A stretch of 61,233 nucleotides of DNA from Candidatus Odyssella sp. GTDB taxonomy: Bacteria; Pseudomonadota; Alphaproteobacteria; Paracaedibacterales; CAITNM01. This document shows, piece after piece, positions 32,037 through 41,365 of this stretch. Below the pieces are notes generated by a model. The model did no database searches and had not been told where the DNA came from. It worked only from the letters and a program-made list of their open reading frames with translations. Numbering within the stretch: position 1 is the first letter of the stretch; every line of letters starts with the position of its first letter. The translations under genes and the position numbers were made by a program. Location of the stretch: contig DYTB01000006.1 in NCBI GenBank assembly GCA_020726185.1, forward strand, positions 1-61,233. Direction: 5' to 3'.

Positions 32037-34451
32037 ATGAGCACAAGAAACTATTTGTGTGGGTTACTCGTTGCCCTGAGTATTGCACGATCAGCAGATT
32101 CTGCTGAAGCAACAGTTACTCTTTACGCTGAGATTGAAGAAATCTTAACAAGAATTACTGATTTTTCTAAAAAAGGCTACACAGAAGAAGCAGACAATAT
32201 GGCCAGACAAACGACCAATCAACTGATTACCACTCTATCTGACAGAATTGCCACACAGCCCGAAATTGACATAATGGTTGACGCACATCTCAAAACCGAA
32301 TTGTACTACGCCTTCAATACTCAGTGGGGAACAGGAAAAGTTAGAAATCACCGTGTAGTGTATGATTTTTTAAGCCATCTTGATAAATCAATTGCCAGAG
32401 CGGCTCATCAAAAAGAACATTTGCTAAGAATTACAATGCTTTCCTTAGCAGCACAAGAGTATTTCTGGAATGAAAGATCAACGCTTGATGATTTAAGAAA
32501 TCGTGTAAAACGTGAATTACGCTACGGACTATTTAAGCAAACGGACAACAAACTAGATATCTCAGCCATAGTATGCCTTGATGAAGGTACTTTAGAGCGC
32601 GTTGCCAATGAATCTATCTCTGACACGGTATTTGGAAAATTAGTAGCCTTGCTAAGTGGTTTTAAAATGAAAAGTTTGGGTGCAACTTACGCAGCTATAT
32701 TTGATCATTTAACCACTGTGCTCAATATTGCAGAAACAGCATTACCCCTTGAACTTGAAGCAGAAACAATCGCTTCATTTAGGCTTTCTACAAGAATAGC
32801 ACTTAAACCGGTGCCTTCATTAGGAGATGGAATGTGTGGAGAGCATAGCTGTTTTGTACCAACAGATGGTCAGCTAGAAGGCATACAAGAAGGAAATGGT
32901 CGTTATAAACTTTATCGAGCTATTTTAGATCATGCAACTGATAGTGAGGCCAAACGACTCTATTTTCTTGCCAGCAGACATATGGATGGAATTGGTTTTG
33001 TAACACTTATCTCTAATAAAATTGCAGCACTTCGTTTAACAGATTCGGAACAAGCAGATGCACTACAAGCAAAACTAGATACTTATCAAACATTTCTAAT
33101 AGATAAACAAGCAGAAAATGAAGCACTTTTGGCACAATCAAAAAAAGACTTGGTAATGCACGTTACTCAATTACCTACGTTAGAAACATCATTAACTTCT
33201 TTCCACGCTTTTTTAAATATGCCTGATCAATTAGCAATGGGGGCTCACGCCAAAAATTTTAAAAACATAATAGATGAAGTAATGTCATTAAGAGCTTCCA
33301 ATGTCGAATTAAATAGGCTTTTAGAAACAATTGATGCTGAAATCCTTAGATTAGATAATGAAGCAAAAGTAGCAGAAACAACAGCTAAAGCGGCAATAGG
33401 AACTGCTCGCACTGAAACTGAAGCCGCCTTTAGATTAGCGCAAGCAGAATTCGAACAATGCCAAAAAAGTAACGAAGCTCTTATTAAAGAGCATAAAGCG
33501 CTGTTTGCCACCAAACAACAGTTAGATCATTTTATTAAAACTGTAACGACAACAGAAGTTGCGATGCAAGCAGCAAGAAATGCTCTAGCACTAAATGAAG
33601 AGAAAATTAAAGCATTTGAATTAAAAAATCCAGGATTTATTAACGAAATTGGACAAAAACAAGCAACCATGCTGAGTTTGCATCAAAAATATGGCACCCT
33701 TGCAGAAAACTACTCTGATAGAGACGCTAAGCAAACAGAAAAATATATTTTAATTGGCAACACTTTAAAAGATTTTATTAGTGTCAATATGCTCCCCGGA
33801 AGAGGCGAGCATGCTTTTTCCATAGATGCTCTTTGCACAACGGGATATGCTAATTTTATCAATGGAGTTTGCCAAGAAATTTGCATCGCCACTGCTAACC
33901 ATGCCGAAGCAAAAGAAATTAGAACATTATGGGATAGTTATGATAGTGAAAAAGAAGCACTTAACAGGAAAATGAATCAACAGTTGCTTTCACAACGACT
34001 AGAAATAGCAACATCATTGACTGTTCTTCCTACAGAACTTTCACCTGATTCTTTGAGAGAAGAAATGGAATCATTAGCACTTAGAGAAGATGAACTACGT
34101 GGTTGGCTACCTTGTGACGCACCTTATACTCAATTATGGGCAATTATTAATAATGTGAATGTCTTTGTTTTTTCAAGCGGAGAAGCATATGGAAGAACAC
34201 CGCTTGACGTCATGACCCGTCTTAAAGATAGACCATATGATAGCGTAACAATGCCGTACCCAGCAGAAACCGCTGGCAAACACCTAGCCACTGTTATTTT
34301 AACATCGCCAACTGCTAAAAATATATTTTTAGATAAATCAATTGGTCATTATGACAAATTCATATCACCAGGTGATTACGCTGCTATAGCACAAGAAATT
34401 CGTCATGTAGCGTGGACAAAACTAGAAGATAGATACGCATCGTATCCATAA
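32037..34451 (+). CDS. Large secreted protein with a split OTU-like cysteine protease domain
   Basis: Predicted exported protein of 804 residues; ATG 32037 gives the signal peptide NYLCGLLVALSIARSADS. Residues about 20-255 are helical and unassigned. VPSLGDGMCGEHSCF carries an OTU-type catalytic pair (Asp264, Cys267). Residues about 330-600 are long Ala/Glu/Lys coiled coil. After it the sequence returns to an OTU-like end: DELRGWLP, then QLWAIINNVNVFVFSSGEAY, and finally SIGHYDKFIS (His771). Order and spacing suggest one OTU deubiquitinase fold with a coiled coil inserted, but this is by-eye pattern matching. It lies directly upstream of tssF on the same strand, 71 bp apart, which makes it a candidate host-directed effector. 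Confidence 0.6.
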   Translation: MSTRNYLCGLLVALSIARSADSAEATVTLYAEIEEILTRITDFSKKGYTEEADNMARQTTNQLITTLSDRIATQPEIDIMVDAHLKTELYYAFNTQWGTGKVRNHRVVYDFLSHLDKSIARAAHQKEHLLRITMLSLAAQEYFWNERSTLDDLRNRVKRELRYGLFKQTDNKLDISAIVCLDEGTLERVANESISDTVFGKLVALLSGFKMKSLGATYAAIFDHLTTVLNIAETALPLELEAETIASFRLSTRIALKPVPSLGDGMCGEHSCFVPTDGQLEGIQEGNGRYKLYRAILDHATDSEAKRLYFLASRHMDGIGFVTLISNKIAALRLTDSEQADALQAKLDTYQTFLIDKQAENEALLAQSKKDLVMHVTQLPTLETSLTSFHAFLNMPDQLAMGAHAKNFKNIIDEVMSLRASNVELNRLLETIDAEILRLDNEAKVAETTAKAAIGTARTETEAAFRLAQAEFEQCQKSNEALIKEHKALFATKQQLDHFIKTVTTTEVAMQAARNALALNEEKIKAFELKNPGFINEIGQKQATMLSLHQKYGTLAENYSDRDAKQTEKYILIGNTLKDFISVNMLPGRGEHAFSIDALCTTGYANFINGVCQEICIATANHAEAKEIRTLWDSYDSEKEALNRKMNQQLLSQRLEIATSLTVLPTELSPDSLREEMESLALREDELRGWLPCDAPYTQLWAIINNVNVFVFSSGEAYGRTPLDVMTRLKDRPYDSVTMPYPAETAGKHLATVILTSPTAKNIFLDKSIGHYDKFISPGDYAAIAQEIRHVAWTKLEDRYASYP

Positions 34452-34522
34452 AAACAAAGCACTATTGTGTTATGCCCACCATTCGCCTTACCATTGTCAT
34501 AGGGGATTAAAATCAAGACTCT

Positions 34523-36334
34523 ATGGCAAAGGTAGACGATAGCCTAGTTCGCTATTATCAAGAAGAACTCAACTACTTGCGTTTAAGTGGCCAAGAGTTC
34601 TCAAAGCAATACCCAAAAATTGCGCGTCGACTTGAGCTAACAGACGATGAATCACCTGACCCGCATGTGGAACGGTTGCTTGAATCGTTTGCGTTTTTAA
34701 CAGCACGACTTAGCCGCGCTATTGATGACCGTTTTCCACAAACAGCCCATGCTTTATTGAGTGTATTGTATCCTCATTTAATTAATCCTGTTCCTGCTAT
34801 GGCCATTGCAAAACTGCAGGTTGATGTCAATCAAACGCCTCCTGACAAAGGGCATTTTTTACCAAAAGGCACAAAGTTATTAGCGCGCTCCGTTGAAGAT
34901 GTTCAATGTCGATTTCGCACCGTTTATGACATGCACCTTTGGCCTATTAGCATTGAATCAGTTGATCTAGTTTCAAAAGATGCGTTTACTTTTGCATCAA
35001 CCCCGCAAAACCACTGGTTTTTAAAAATCACTTTAGCATCAAAAACTGCACCATTTTCTGCCATGGCGTTAGATGATGTGTTGGCGCATATAAGCTGCAA
35101 TTGGGTAAAAGCAAACCTGTTGCATGAAGCATTATTCAGCGAATACACAGACCAAGTGTACGTGACTACCGATGAACAAACACCTGCTGTTGGTGGATGT
35201 GATTTAGAAGCCGTAGGGTATAAAAAAGAAGAACTCGCTTTACCCGTTCCCGACTACAGCTTGCATCACTACGCACTGTTTCAAGAATATTTTCACTTTC
35301 GGGAGAAATTTTTATTCTTTCGCATTACTGCTTTACAAGCAGCAATTGCGAAATTAGCGCCAACGAACAAAATGCATATTTTAATCCCTTTGAAAGATGC
35401 ATCTGTGTTTCAGCAAAGTGGTGTTGATGCGTCGTGTTTTTCACTGAACTGCGTACCTATTGTTAATTTGTTCGACAGGCCTTCTGACCCTATTCGTATT
35501 CACCACAGGCACTTACGGTATCGTCTTATCCCGGATATACGCCGGGAACGCACCACAGAAGTGTACAGTATTCAAAGCATTGAAGGTGTTGAAGAAAAAA
35601 CCCAAAAACTTATTCAATACACGCCGTACTATGGGCTTGAGGCTCATAAAAATGTAAAAGAAGGTTTTTGGCTTTCACAACGCGTACCCGCAGAACTAAG
35701 GGGAGTGCCCGGTACTGATGTTTACCTATCATTCATCGATAGGAATTTTCAACCAATCAAAGCGAAAGACATTATCGCAACGGCAAAAATTACATGTACG
35801 AACCGTTACCTGGCGGATCAGCTGACTGCAAATTCATTGCTTCAACCCGAAGACAAAGCCCTTGTTATAAAAATCACTCTTTTGAACAAGCCCACTTCGC
35901 AAAATTATACCGTGCTTGATGGGGAAAGCTTGTGGATGCTTATATCTCAGCTTTCAAGCAATTACTTAGGCGTTTTAGACCCTGTGCAAGGAATACATTC
36001 AATAAAAGATTTCCTGTATCTTTTTGCTAGCCGTTACCCTGATCAGCCAACAACTTCCATAGATGACTTAAAAAGCATGACGGTTACCCAAATCACCAAG
36101 CGCTTTGGAAATGAAGCGTGGCGTGGCTTTGTGCAAGGGTACAAAGTGCAACTTGAAATGGAAAAAACCAATCAGCAAGGGAGCAATAACTTGATTCTTG
36201 GCACCATTTTAAAAGAGTATTTTGGCTCCCTAGTAAATTGGAACAGCTTTGTAACCTGCAGTTTAAGTGACGGAAACAACAAAGGAGAGTGGATGCAATG
36301 GCAGCCCCAGCCCGGCGTACAAGCGCAACTCTAA
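34523..36334 (+). CDS. tssF: Type VI secretion baseplate subunit TssF
   Basis: Baseplate wedge protein that with TssG and TssK builds the T6SS assembly platform. The N-terminus LVRYYQEELNYLRLSGQEFS and PKIARRLELTDDESPDPHVE are diagnostic, followed by RFPQTAHALLSVLYPHLINP. Length 603 is usual. The gene overlaps tssG by 37 bp. Third-position G/C and CCC/GGC codons look more common here than in genes to the left, by eye only. Confidence 0.95.
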   Translation: MAKVDDSLVRYYQEELNYLRLSGQEFSKQYPKIARRLELTDDESPDPHVERLLESFAFLTARLSRAIDDRFPQTAHALLSVLYPHLINPVPAMAIAKLQVDVNQTPPDKGHFLPKGTKLLARSVEDVQCRFRTVYDMHLWPISIESVDLVSKDAFTFASTPQNHWFLKITLASKTAPFSAMALDDVLAHISCNWVKANLLHEALFSEYTDQVYVTTDEQTPAVGGCDLEAVGYKKEELALPVPDYSLHHYALFQEYFHFREKFLFFRITALQAAIAKLAPTNKMHILIPLKDASVFQQSGVDASCFSLNCVPIVNLFDRPSDPIRIHHRHLRYRLIPDIRRERTTEVYSIQSIEGVEEKTQKLIQYTPYYGLEAHKNVKEGFWLSQRVPAELRGVPGTDVYLSFIDRNFQPIKAKDIIATAKITCTNRYLADQLTANSLLQPEDKALVIKITLLNKPTSQNYTVLDGESLWMLISQLSSNYLGVLDPVQGIHSIKDFLYLFASRYPDQPTTSIDDLKSMTVTQITKRFGNEAWRGFVQGYKVQLEMEKTNQQGSNNLILGTILKEYFGSLVNWNSFVTCSLSDGNNKGEWMQWQPQPGVQAQL

Positions 36335-37302
36335 AAAAAACTCTTCCTGAACAAATTCTAGAAACGCCAGAAGCGTTTGACCTTGATCAGCTTATTTATA
36401 TTGTTGAATCAATTAGAACCAATGCAAATCCGTTGGGGGAAGCTTCAAATCCTGCCCGTGAAGCTGTGCGCGTGCGCAGCAAACTTACCATGCACCAAGA
36501 AGGCACTGAAGTTGACCATATTGATGTAAAAAACACACCATCTAGCCTGCCCGAAGTTTACATCAACACCCTAAGCATAGGCGGTGTTAATGGCCCCTTG
36601 CCAACGCCTTATACGAAAATGTTGCTTGACCAGATTAAGGAAAAAGATTTTTCAGGCCTTCATTTTTTAGACATTTTTCACCACCGATTAGCGTCTATGT
36701 GGCACCGGTTGCGCAAACGCACTTATCCGCACCTTTTCAAACGCCCACCACTAAGTACGCCCTTGGGCAAATTGCAGGAAAACTTAAGTGGGTTTAAACA
36801 GCAGGGTGATGTTGCCCACCCTTTATTTTTTGATCATTTCTGGAGACGGTCCCGGTCACTTAGCAGCTTGCTGCAGATGATTGAGAAATTTTTCAATGTT
36901 AAAGCGACGACGCAACCATTTGAGGGCACCTGGAGAATAGTCGATGCATCTGAAGGCAGCACCCTTGGTAGCAAAGGGCAATTCCAAGTTTTGGGGAAAA
37001 ATGCCATTTTAGGACTTAGGTGCTGGGACCAAGCTGCCGGTTTTTCTATAAACCTGGCCCCCTTAAACTGGAAAACCACCCAGCAGTTTTTACCGTTTAC
37101 TGACACCACCCTGGGCGAAGCTAATTTCAGCCAGCTAAAACAACTGTTGGTAAGTTATATGGGAACCCTGCCCCGGGTGTTTTTAAATGTTTCCCTTAAA
37201 CAAAATGAAAATCAAGGCACGGTGTTAAATACGAAACATGGACTTGGGTGGAACACTTGGTTGACGGGTGCAAAAGCGGACAAGGCAAGGGTGAAGGTTT
37301 AG
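36298..37302 (+). CDS. tssG: Type VI secretion baseplate subunit TssG
   Basis: Second wedge subunit of the T6SS baseplate. ATG 36298 is preferred, with AAAGGAG 10 bases upstream; GTG 36289 is too close to that site. The family N-terminus FDLDQLIYIVESIRTN, the segment VYINTLSIGGVNGPLPTPYT and FLDIFHHRLASMWHRL are clear. It overlaps tssF by 37 bp. A GC-rich stem-loop follows the stop. No other tss gene follows, so the T6SS genes are scattered. Confidence 0.94.
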   Translation: MAAPARRTSATLKKTLPEQILETPEAFDLDQLIYIVESIRTNANPLGEASNPAREAVRVRSKLTMHQEGTEVDHIDVKNTPSSLPEVYINTLSIGGVNGPLPTPYTKMLLDQIKEKDFSGLHFLDIFHHRLASMWHRLRKRTYPHLFKRPPLSTPLGKLQENLSGFKQQGDVAHPLFFDHFWRRSRSLSSLLQMIEKFFNVKATTQPFEGTWRIVDASEGSTLGSKGQFQVLGKNAILGLRCWDQAAGFSINLAPLNWKTTQQFLPFTDTTLGEANFSQLKQLLVSYMGTLPRVFLNVSLKQNENQGTVLNTKHGLGWNTWLTGAKADKARVKV

Positions 37303-37327
37303 GTAGGGCTGCCCCACCCTAAAACCT
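37295..37327 (+). terminator. Imperfect GC-rich stem-loop after tssG
   Basis: AGGTTTAGGTAGGG (37295-37308) pairs imperfectly with CCCACCCTAAAACCT (37313-37327) around the tssG stop. There is no clear U-tract after it, so it may be a weak terminator or an mRNA end-stabilising hairpin. Confidence 0.4.
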
Positions 37328-37424
37328 AATTATGATTCCTTTCCACACCCAGCGTACAATGAACACCTATAACTAACCGGCGATTTGTGGCAAGGTATGT
37401 CTGTAATAAACGCATGTGTTTTCA

Positions 37425-38270
37425 ATGGAATTTAAAGACTTAAAAAGCATTTTAGAAAAACACAATCTGTGGGCGAAAAAGTCATTAGGGCAGCATTTCC
37501 TAATGGATGAATCTGTTTGTGAACGAATGGTGCAAAACCTAAATTTGAAGGGGCAAACAGTTGTTGAAATTGGCCCTGGACCTGGTAGTCTTACAGATAT
37601 TTTATTAAAGTCACAGCCAGATTTTTTGCTAGCAATAGAAAAAGATCAGCGATTTATTGATATTTTAAAAGAGTTTGAAACGCCGGAAAACACCACTTTC
37701 ACAATTGTTCAGGCAGATGCGCTGAATGTTTGCATTTCAAAGCTTTTGAACGAACATGGAAAAGCAGGACCGTACCATATAGTAGCGAATTTGCCGTACA
37801 ACGTAGGCACCGAGCTGCTTATTCGGTGGATTAATGATATTGAAAATATTACCTCCATTACTGTGATGCTACAACGGGAAGTGGTTGATCGCATGACTGC
37901 GCTACCCGGCACAAAAGACTACGGGCGCTTGGCTATTGTGTTGCAATCGTGTTTTGATGTTCAGGAATTATTTCAAATTTCCCCCGAAGCTTTTATTCCA
38001 CCGCCAAAAGTGTGGTCAAGCGTGGCATTCCTTAAACCGCGTAAAGACGTGCCTGAACCAAATGTAATTAAAACATTGGGAAAATTAACGAACATGGCGT
38101 TTTGTTACCGTCGTAAAATGTTGCGTGCCAGCCTTGGAAAATCATTGCCCTTAACCTTGTGGCAGAAATTGTGTGATACTTTAAATATTGATGAAACAAG
38201 GCGTCCAGAAGAATTGGATACCCATACATTTTTGGCAATGGCACAGATATGCAGCAAGGAACAAATCTAG
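37425..38270 (+). CDS. rsmA: 16S rRNA dimethyladenosine transferase
   Basis: KsgA/RsmA: dimethylates A1518 and A1519 of 16S rRNA using S-adenosylmethionine. ATG 37425 gives the family start with KKSLGQHFLMDESV. The SAM pocket VEIGPGPGSLTDIL and catalytic NLPYNVGTELLIRW are intact. Length is 281 residues. The last 22 bp overlap the M24 peptidase gene. Confidence 0.96.
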   Translation: MEFKDLKSILEKHNLWAKKSLGQHFLMDESVCERMVQNLNLKGQTVVEIGPGPGSLTDILLKSQPDFLLAIEKDQRFIDILKEFETPENTTFTIVQADALNVCISKLLNEHGKAGPYHIVANLPYNVGTELLIRWINDIENITSITVMLQREVVDRMTALPGTKDYGRLAIVLQSCFDVQELFQISPEAFIPPPKVWSSVAFLKPRKDVPEPNVIKTLGKLTNMAFCYRRKMLRASLGKSLPLTLWQKLCDTLNIDETRRPEELDTHTFLAMAQICSKEQI

Positions 38271-39904
38271 AAAAATTACGGACATGGATGGCTGCCAATA
38301 AGGTAGAGGCCATTTATGTTCCCCGCGAAGATATGTTCGGTGGGGAATATGTCGCGGCATGTGATGAGCGCCTAGCTTGGGCTAGTGGCTTTACCGGTAG
38401 TGCAGGCTTTGCAATTATCACCTATGATGCCGCGCATTTATTTGTTGATGGACGCTATACCCTACAAGCAAAAAACCAAGCATCAGATTTTAAAATTCAT
38501 GACTTTAATAAAGCAGCAATTGATGCGGTGTGTGATTCGTTAAGCACTATGCATTACGACCCTTGGTTAATGTCGGCTCAGCAACTACAAAGCTGGCGAG
38601 ACCGCGTGGATTTAATTGCCCTTAAAGCTAATCCTATTGATGCGTTGTGGACAGATAGGCCAAAGCCAATTCATAAAGCAGCATTTGATTACCCAGTTAT
38701 TTATGCGGGAACCACACGGGAAGAAAAACGTCAGCTTATTCAAACGCCATGGTTTTTAAGCAATCCTGAATCGGTCTGTTGGTTGCTCAATATCCGCGGG
38801 GGCGACCTGCCCTATGTACCCCTGCTTCATTGCATGGCGTTGGTCACAAGAAATGAAATTACTTTATTTTGCGAACCATCAAAAATTTCAACCGAATTGG
38901 CAACATACCTTAATGTTAAAGTTGTGCCCTTTGAACAGATGGTAAATACATTAAAAGCTGTAAATGTTGAAATGCATGCTGATAAACGCACAACACCCTC
39001 TGCGTTAAATGACATCTCATTCAATTGGCAAACGGATCCATGCGAGTTACCCAAAGCAAAAAAGAACCTGACTGAGCAACAGGGTATGCGTAATTGCCAT
39101 GTGCGCGATGCGGTAGCTGTCATTCGTTTTTGGATGTGGCTAGAAAACCAAAAAGATACTACTGAAATTGACGCGCAAGATTACCTTGAAACATGCCGCC
39201 AAAAAATGGATTTGCATCAAGGGGCCAGCTTTGCGACTATTTCTGGATTTGGCGCCCATGGCGCAATTGTCCATTACCGGGCAGAACCAAATACGAACGT
39301 AGCAATTACTCAAGGCATGTACTTGCTTGATTCTGGCGGCCAATATCTTGATGGCACAACTGACATTACCCGCACGTTTTCAATAGGTGCGACCACTCAG
39401 GAACGACGTATTCATTATACCTTAGTATTAAAGGGTCACATTGCCCTGGCAAATGCTAGCTTTCCAATTGGCACAACCGGTGCACAGCTTGATGCGTTAG
39501 CCCGTCAACACTTATGGAATAATGGTCTTGATTACGCCCATGGTACCGGTCATGGGGTGGGAAGCTATTTAAATGTGCACGAAGGTCCACAAGGAATAAG
39601 CAAGGTACGTAGCACTGTTCTGGAACCTGGCATGGTGGTATCAAACGAACCGGGCCTATACCTTGAAGGGAAATACGGCATTCGCATTGAAAACTTGCAA
39701 ATAGTTAAAGAATCTTCCCATGAAGGATTTTTATGTTTTGAATCACTCACGCTGGTTCCTTATGACAGTTCGTTAATTGAAAAATCCTTACTTACTCAAC
39801 CAGAGTCGGACTGGCTGAAATGTTATTATCAAAGCATTTTGACAAATGTTTCGCCGATGTTAAATGACGGTGAAAATAATTGGTTGAAACAGAAAATTTT
39901 TTAA
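38249..39904 (+). CDS. pepP: Xaa-Pro aminopeptidase (M24B family)
   Basis: Metallopeptidase that removes N-terminal residues preceding proline. The two N-terminal creatinase-like domains (to about residue 300) are followed by the pita-bread domain. That domain has the metal ligands in LDSGGQYLDGTTDITRTF, GTGHGVGSYLNVHEG and SNEPGLYLEGKYGIRIEN. Length 551 and the three-domain layout match the long eukaryote-like (XPNPEP1) form common in alphaproteobacteria. It overlaps rsmA by 22 bp. Confidence 0.94.
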   Translation: MQQGTNLEKLRTWMAANKVEAIYVPREDMFGGEYVAACDERLAWASGFTGSAGFAIITYDAAHLFVDGRYTLQAKNQASDFKIHDFNKAAIDAVCDSLSTMHYDPWLMSAQQLQSWRDRVDLIALKANPIDALWTDRPKPIHKAAFDYPVIYAGTTREEKRQLIQTPWFLSNPESVCWLLNIRGGDLPYVPLLHCMALVTRNEITLFCEPSKISTELATYLNVKVVPFEQMVNTLKAVNVEMHADKRTTPSALNDISFNWQTDPCELPKAKKNLTEQQGMRNCHVRDAVAVIRFWMWLENQKDTTEIDAQDYLETCRQKMDLHQGASFATISGFGAHGAIVHYRAEPNTNVAITQGMYLLDSGGQYLDGTTDITRTFSIGATTQERRIHYTLVLKGHIALANASFPIGTTGAQLDALARQHLWNNGLDYAHGTGHGVGSYLNVHEGPQGISKVRSTVLEPGMVVSNEPGLYLEGKYGIRIENLQIVKESSHEGFLCFESLTLVPYDSSLIEKSLLTQPESDWLKCYYQSILTNVSPMLNDGENNWLKQKIF

Positions 39905-39926
39905 GCAACACAAAGGAAAACTAAAT

Positions 39927-40763
39927 ATGAAAAATGTCATCAATACGACGTTGCTGTTATTACTTTTCCTCCTATGCTGCCTAGATGCAAAGATGCCTGA
40001 AGGTCAAAAAATTAGTGCTAAGGACTTTGTTCATAAACTCAGCACTTCTCTAGATAAGTCAGAAAAGTTAGATGATCTCGTAAAAGTATATAGGAGTGAG
40101 CTATACGGTGATGTAGGTTTTACAGATGATAAACCTGTAATGAGTTATTTAGCAGTTCATAGCGATATGGAAAAACGAAAATTACCTGTTGAAATTGAAA
40201 AGGATTATAAAAAGCGCAAAGAAGTATTTAAGCATCGCCTTTCCTCAGTATCAACAAAAGGAAAATATGAAACATCAGATGAGCTAGAAATGTTTTATGC
40301 AGAGTTTATAAAAAAATTTCTTGCCTACCATAGGGATTATTTTAAAAATGAGCTTCTTTTAAAAATAAAAGGTAATAATGACCTTGATCATGTAGATAAA
40401 GCCACTTTTTGGATGCTTTTTGCCAGCACTAACTTATTTCCCTTTCAAATTCAAGCAAAGCATATAGATATACAAATTTTCAAAATTGAAAGTACAAGCA
40501 ACTTGATTCTTCTTTGTGGTGAAGAAGAAGATACAGGAATTGATTACGTTCCATACTATTACAACTTAGAAACGCAACAAATTTTTAGATGCACATCTGA
40601 CAAAGGTGAACCTATCACTTTCCTTCCAAGCTATAACGACAAAAGAGACAGTGTGCTAATGAACTGGAATGACCTAATACTTACATGCAATTATCAGGGT
40701 CACACTAGCGAATACACGTTTAGTGTCGGTCAAAAAATAGCGAAACTAAATAGATCAAAATGA
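39927..40763 (+). CDS. Exported protein of unknown family
   Basis: No family recognised. ATG 39927, preceded by AAAGGAAAA, gives a Leu-rich signal peptide (TTLLLLLFLLCCLDA), with Cys-Cys near the cleavage site, so a lipoprotein is possible. The first 140 residues of the mature part are Lys/Glu-rich and helical, and the remainder is beta-rich with FKIESTSNLILLCGEEED. It follows the M24 peptidase by 22 bp. A-rich codon use contrasts with the gene before it. Confidence 0.7.
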   Translation: MKNVINTTLLLLLFLLCCLDAKMPEGQKISAKDFVHKLSTSLDKSEKLDDLVKVYRSELYGDVGFTDDKPVMSYLAVHSDMEKRKLPVEIEKDYKKRKEVFKHRLSSVSTKGKYETSDELEMFYAEFIKKFLAYHRDYFKNELLLKIKGNNDLDHVDKATFWMLFASTNLFPFQIQAKHIDIQIFKIESTSNLILLCGEEEDTGIDYVPYYYNLETQQIFRCTSDKGEPITFLPSYNDKRDSVLMNWNDLILTCNYQGHTSEYTFSVGQKIAKLNRSK

Positions 40764-40860
40764 ATGAATCATTTTTTTCATTTTTTTTTCAAATTCCCTA
40801 TTGTGAAAATTTTAAAAGTTTTGTGTACTATATGAAGGCGTCTTTTAATTTGGATTGTTG

Positions 40861-41271
40861 ATGAACCAAGAAATAAATGGTTACTTACCTGAAGATAACG
40901 AAACTTTCATGAACCCTAAACAGCTAGAGTACTTTAAAACCAAGCTCATTAGCTGGCGTGACCAAATATTAAAAGACTGTTCTGAAACTATTACTGATTT
41001 GCAGGACAACCAAGTTGAAGCAGATGTTATTGATGCAGCAGCAAAAGAAGCAGACTATAAACTAACTTTACGAGCTAGAAATCGTGATTTTAAGCTTCTT
41101 AAAAAAATAGACGAGGCCCTAAGCCGCATTGATAATGGAACTTATGGTTACTGCGAAGAAACCGGCGAACCAATTGGTGTAAAAAGACTAGAAGCTCGCC
41201 CTATTGCTACCCTTGGCATTGAAGCACAAGAGCGTCATGAGCGTGAAGAACGCACTCATCGCGACGTTTAG
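40861..41271 (+). CDS. dksA: DksA, RNA polymerase-binding transcription factor
   Basis: Coiled-coil protein entering the polymerase secondary channel to support the stringent response. ATG 40861 is chosen (TTG codons precede). The coiled coil spans about residues 25-105 with DVIDAAAKEADYKLTLRARN; the tip Asp/Ala pair is present. The finger retains one Cys (YGYCEETGEPIGVKRLEARP), and the other positions are Thr, Ala and Leu, as in the alphaproteobacterial type that works without zinc coordination by four Cys. Length is 136 residues. Confidence 0.95.
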   Translation: MNQEINGYLPEDNETFMNPKQLEYFKTKLISWRDQILKDCSETITDLQDNQVEADVIDAAAKEADYKLTLRARNRDFKLLKKIDEALSRIDNGTYGYCEETGEPIGVKRLEARPIATLGIEAQERHEREERTHRDV

Positions 41272-41365
41272 GTTAGCTTTTAATTACACAGTATCTTGAC
41301 GAAACAGCTCTATTTTGAGATAATTAGTAGCTGAATTTCTAATATTATTAATGTAGGAGGGGTTA

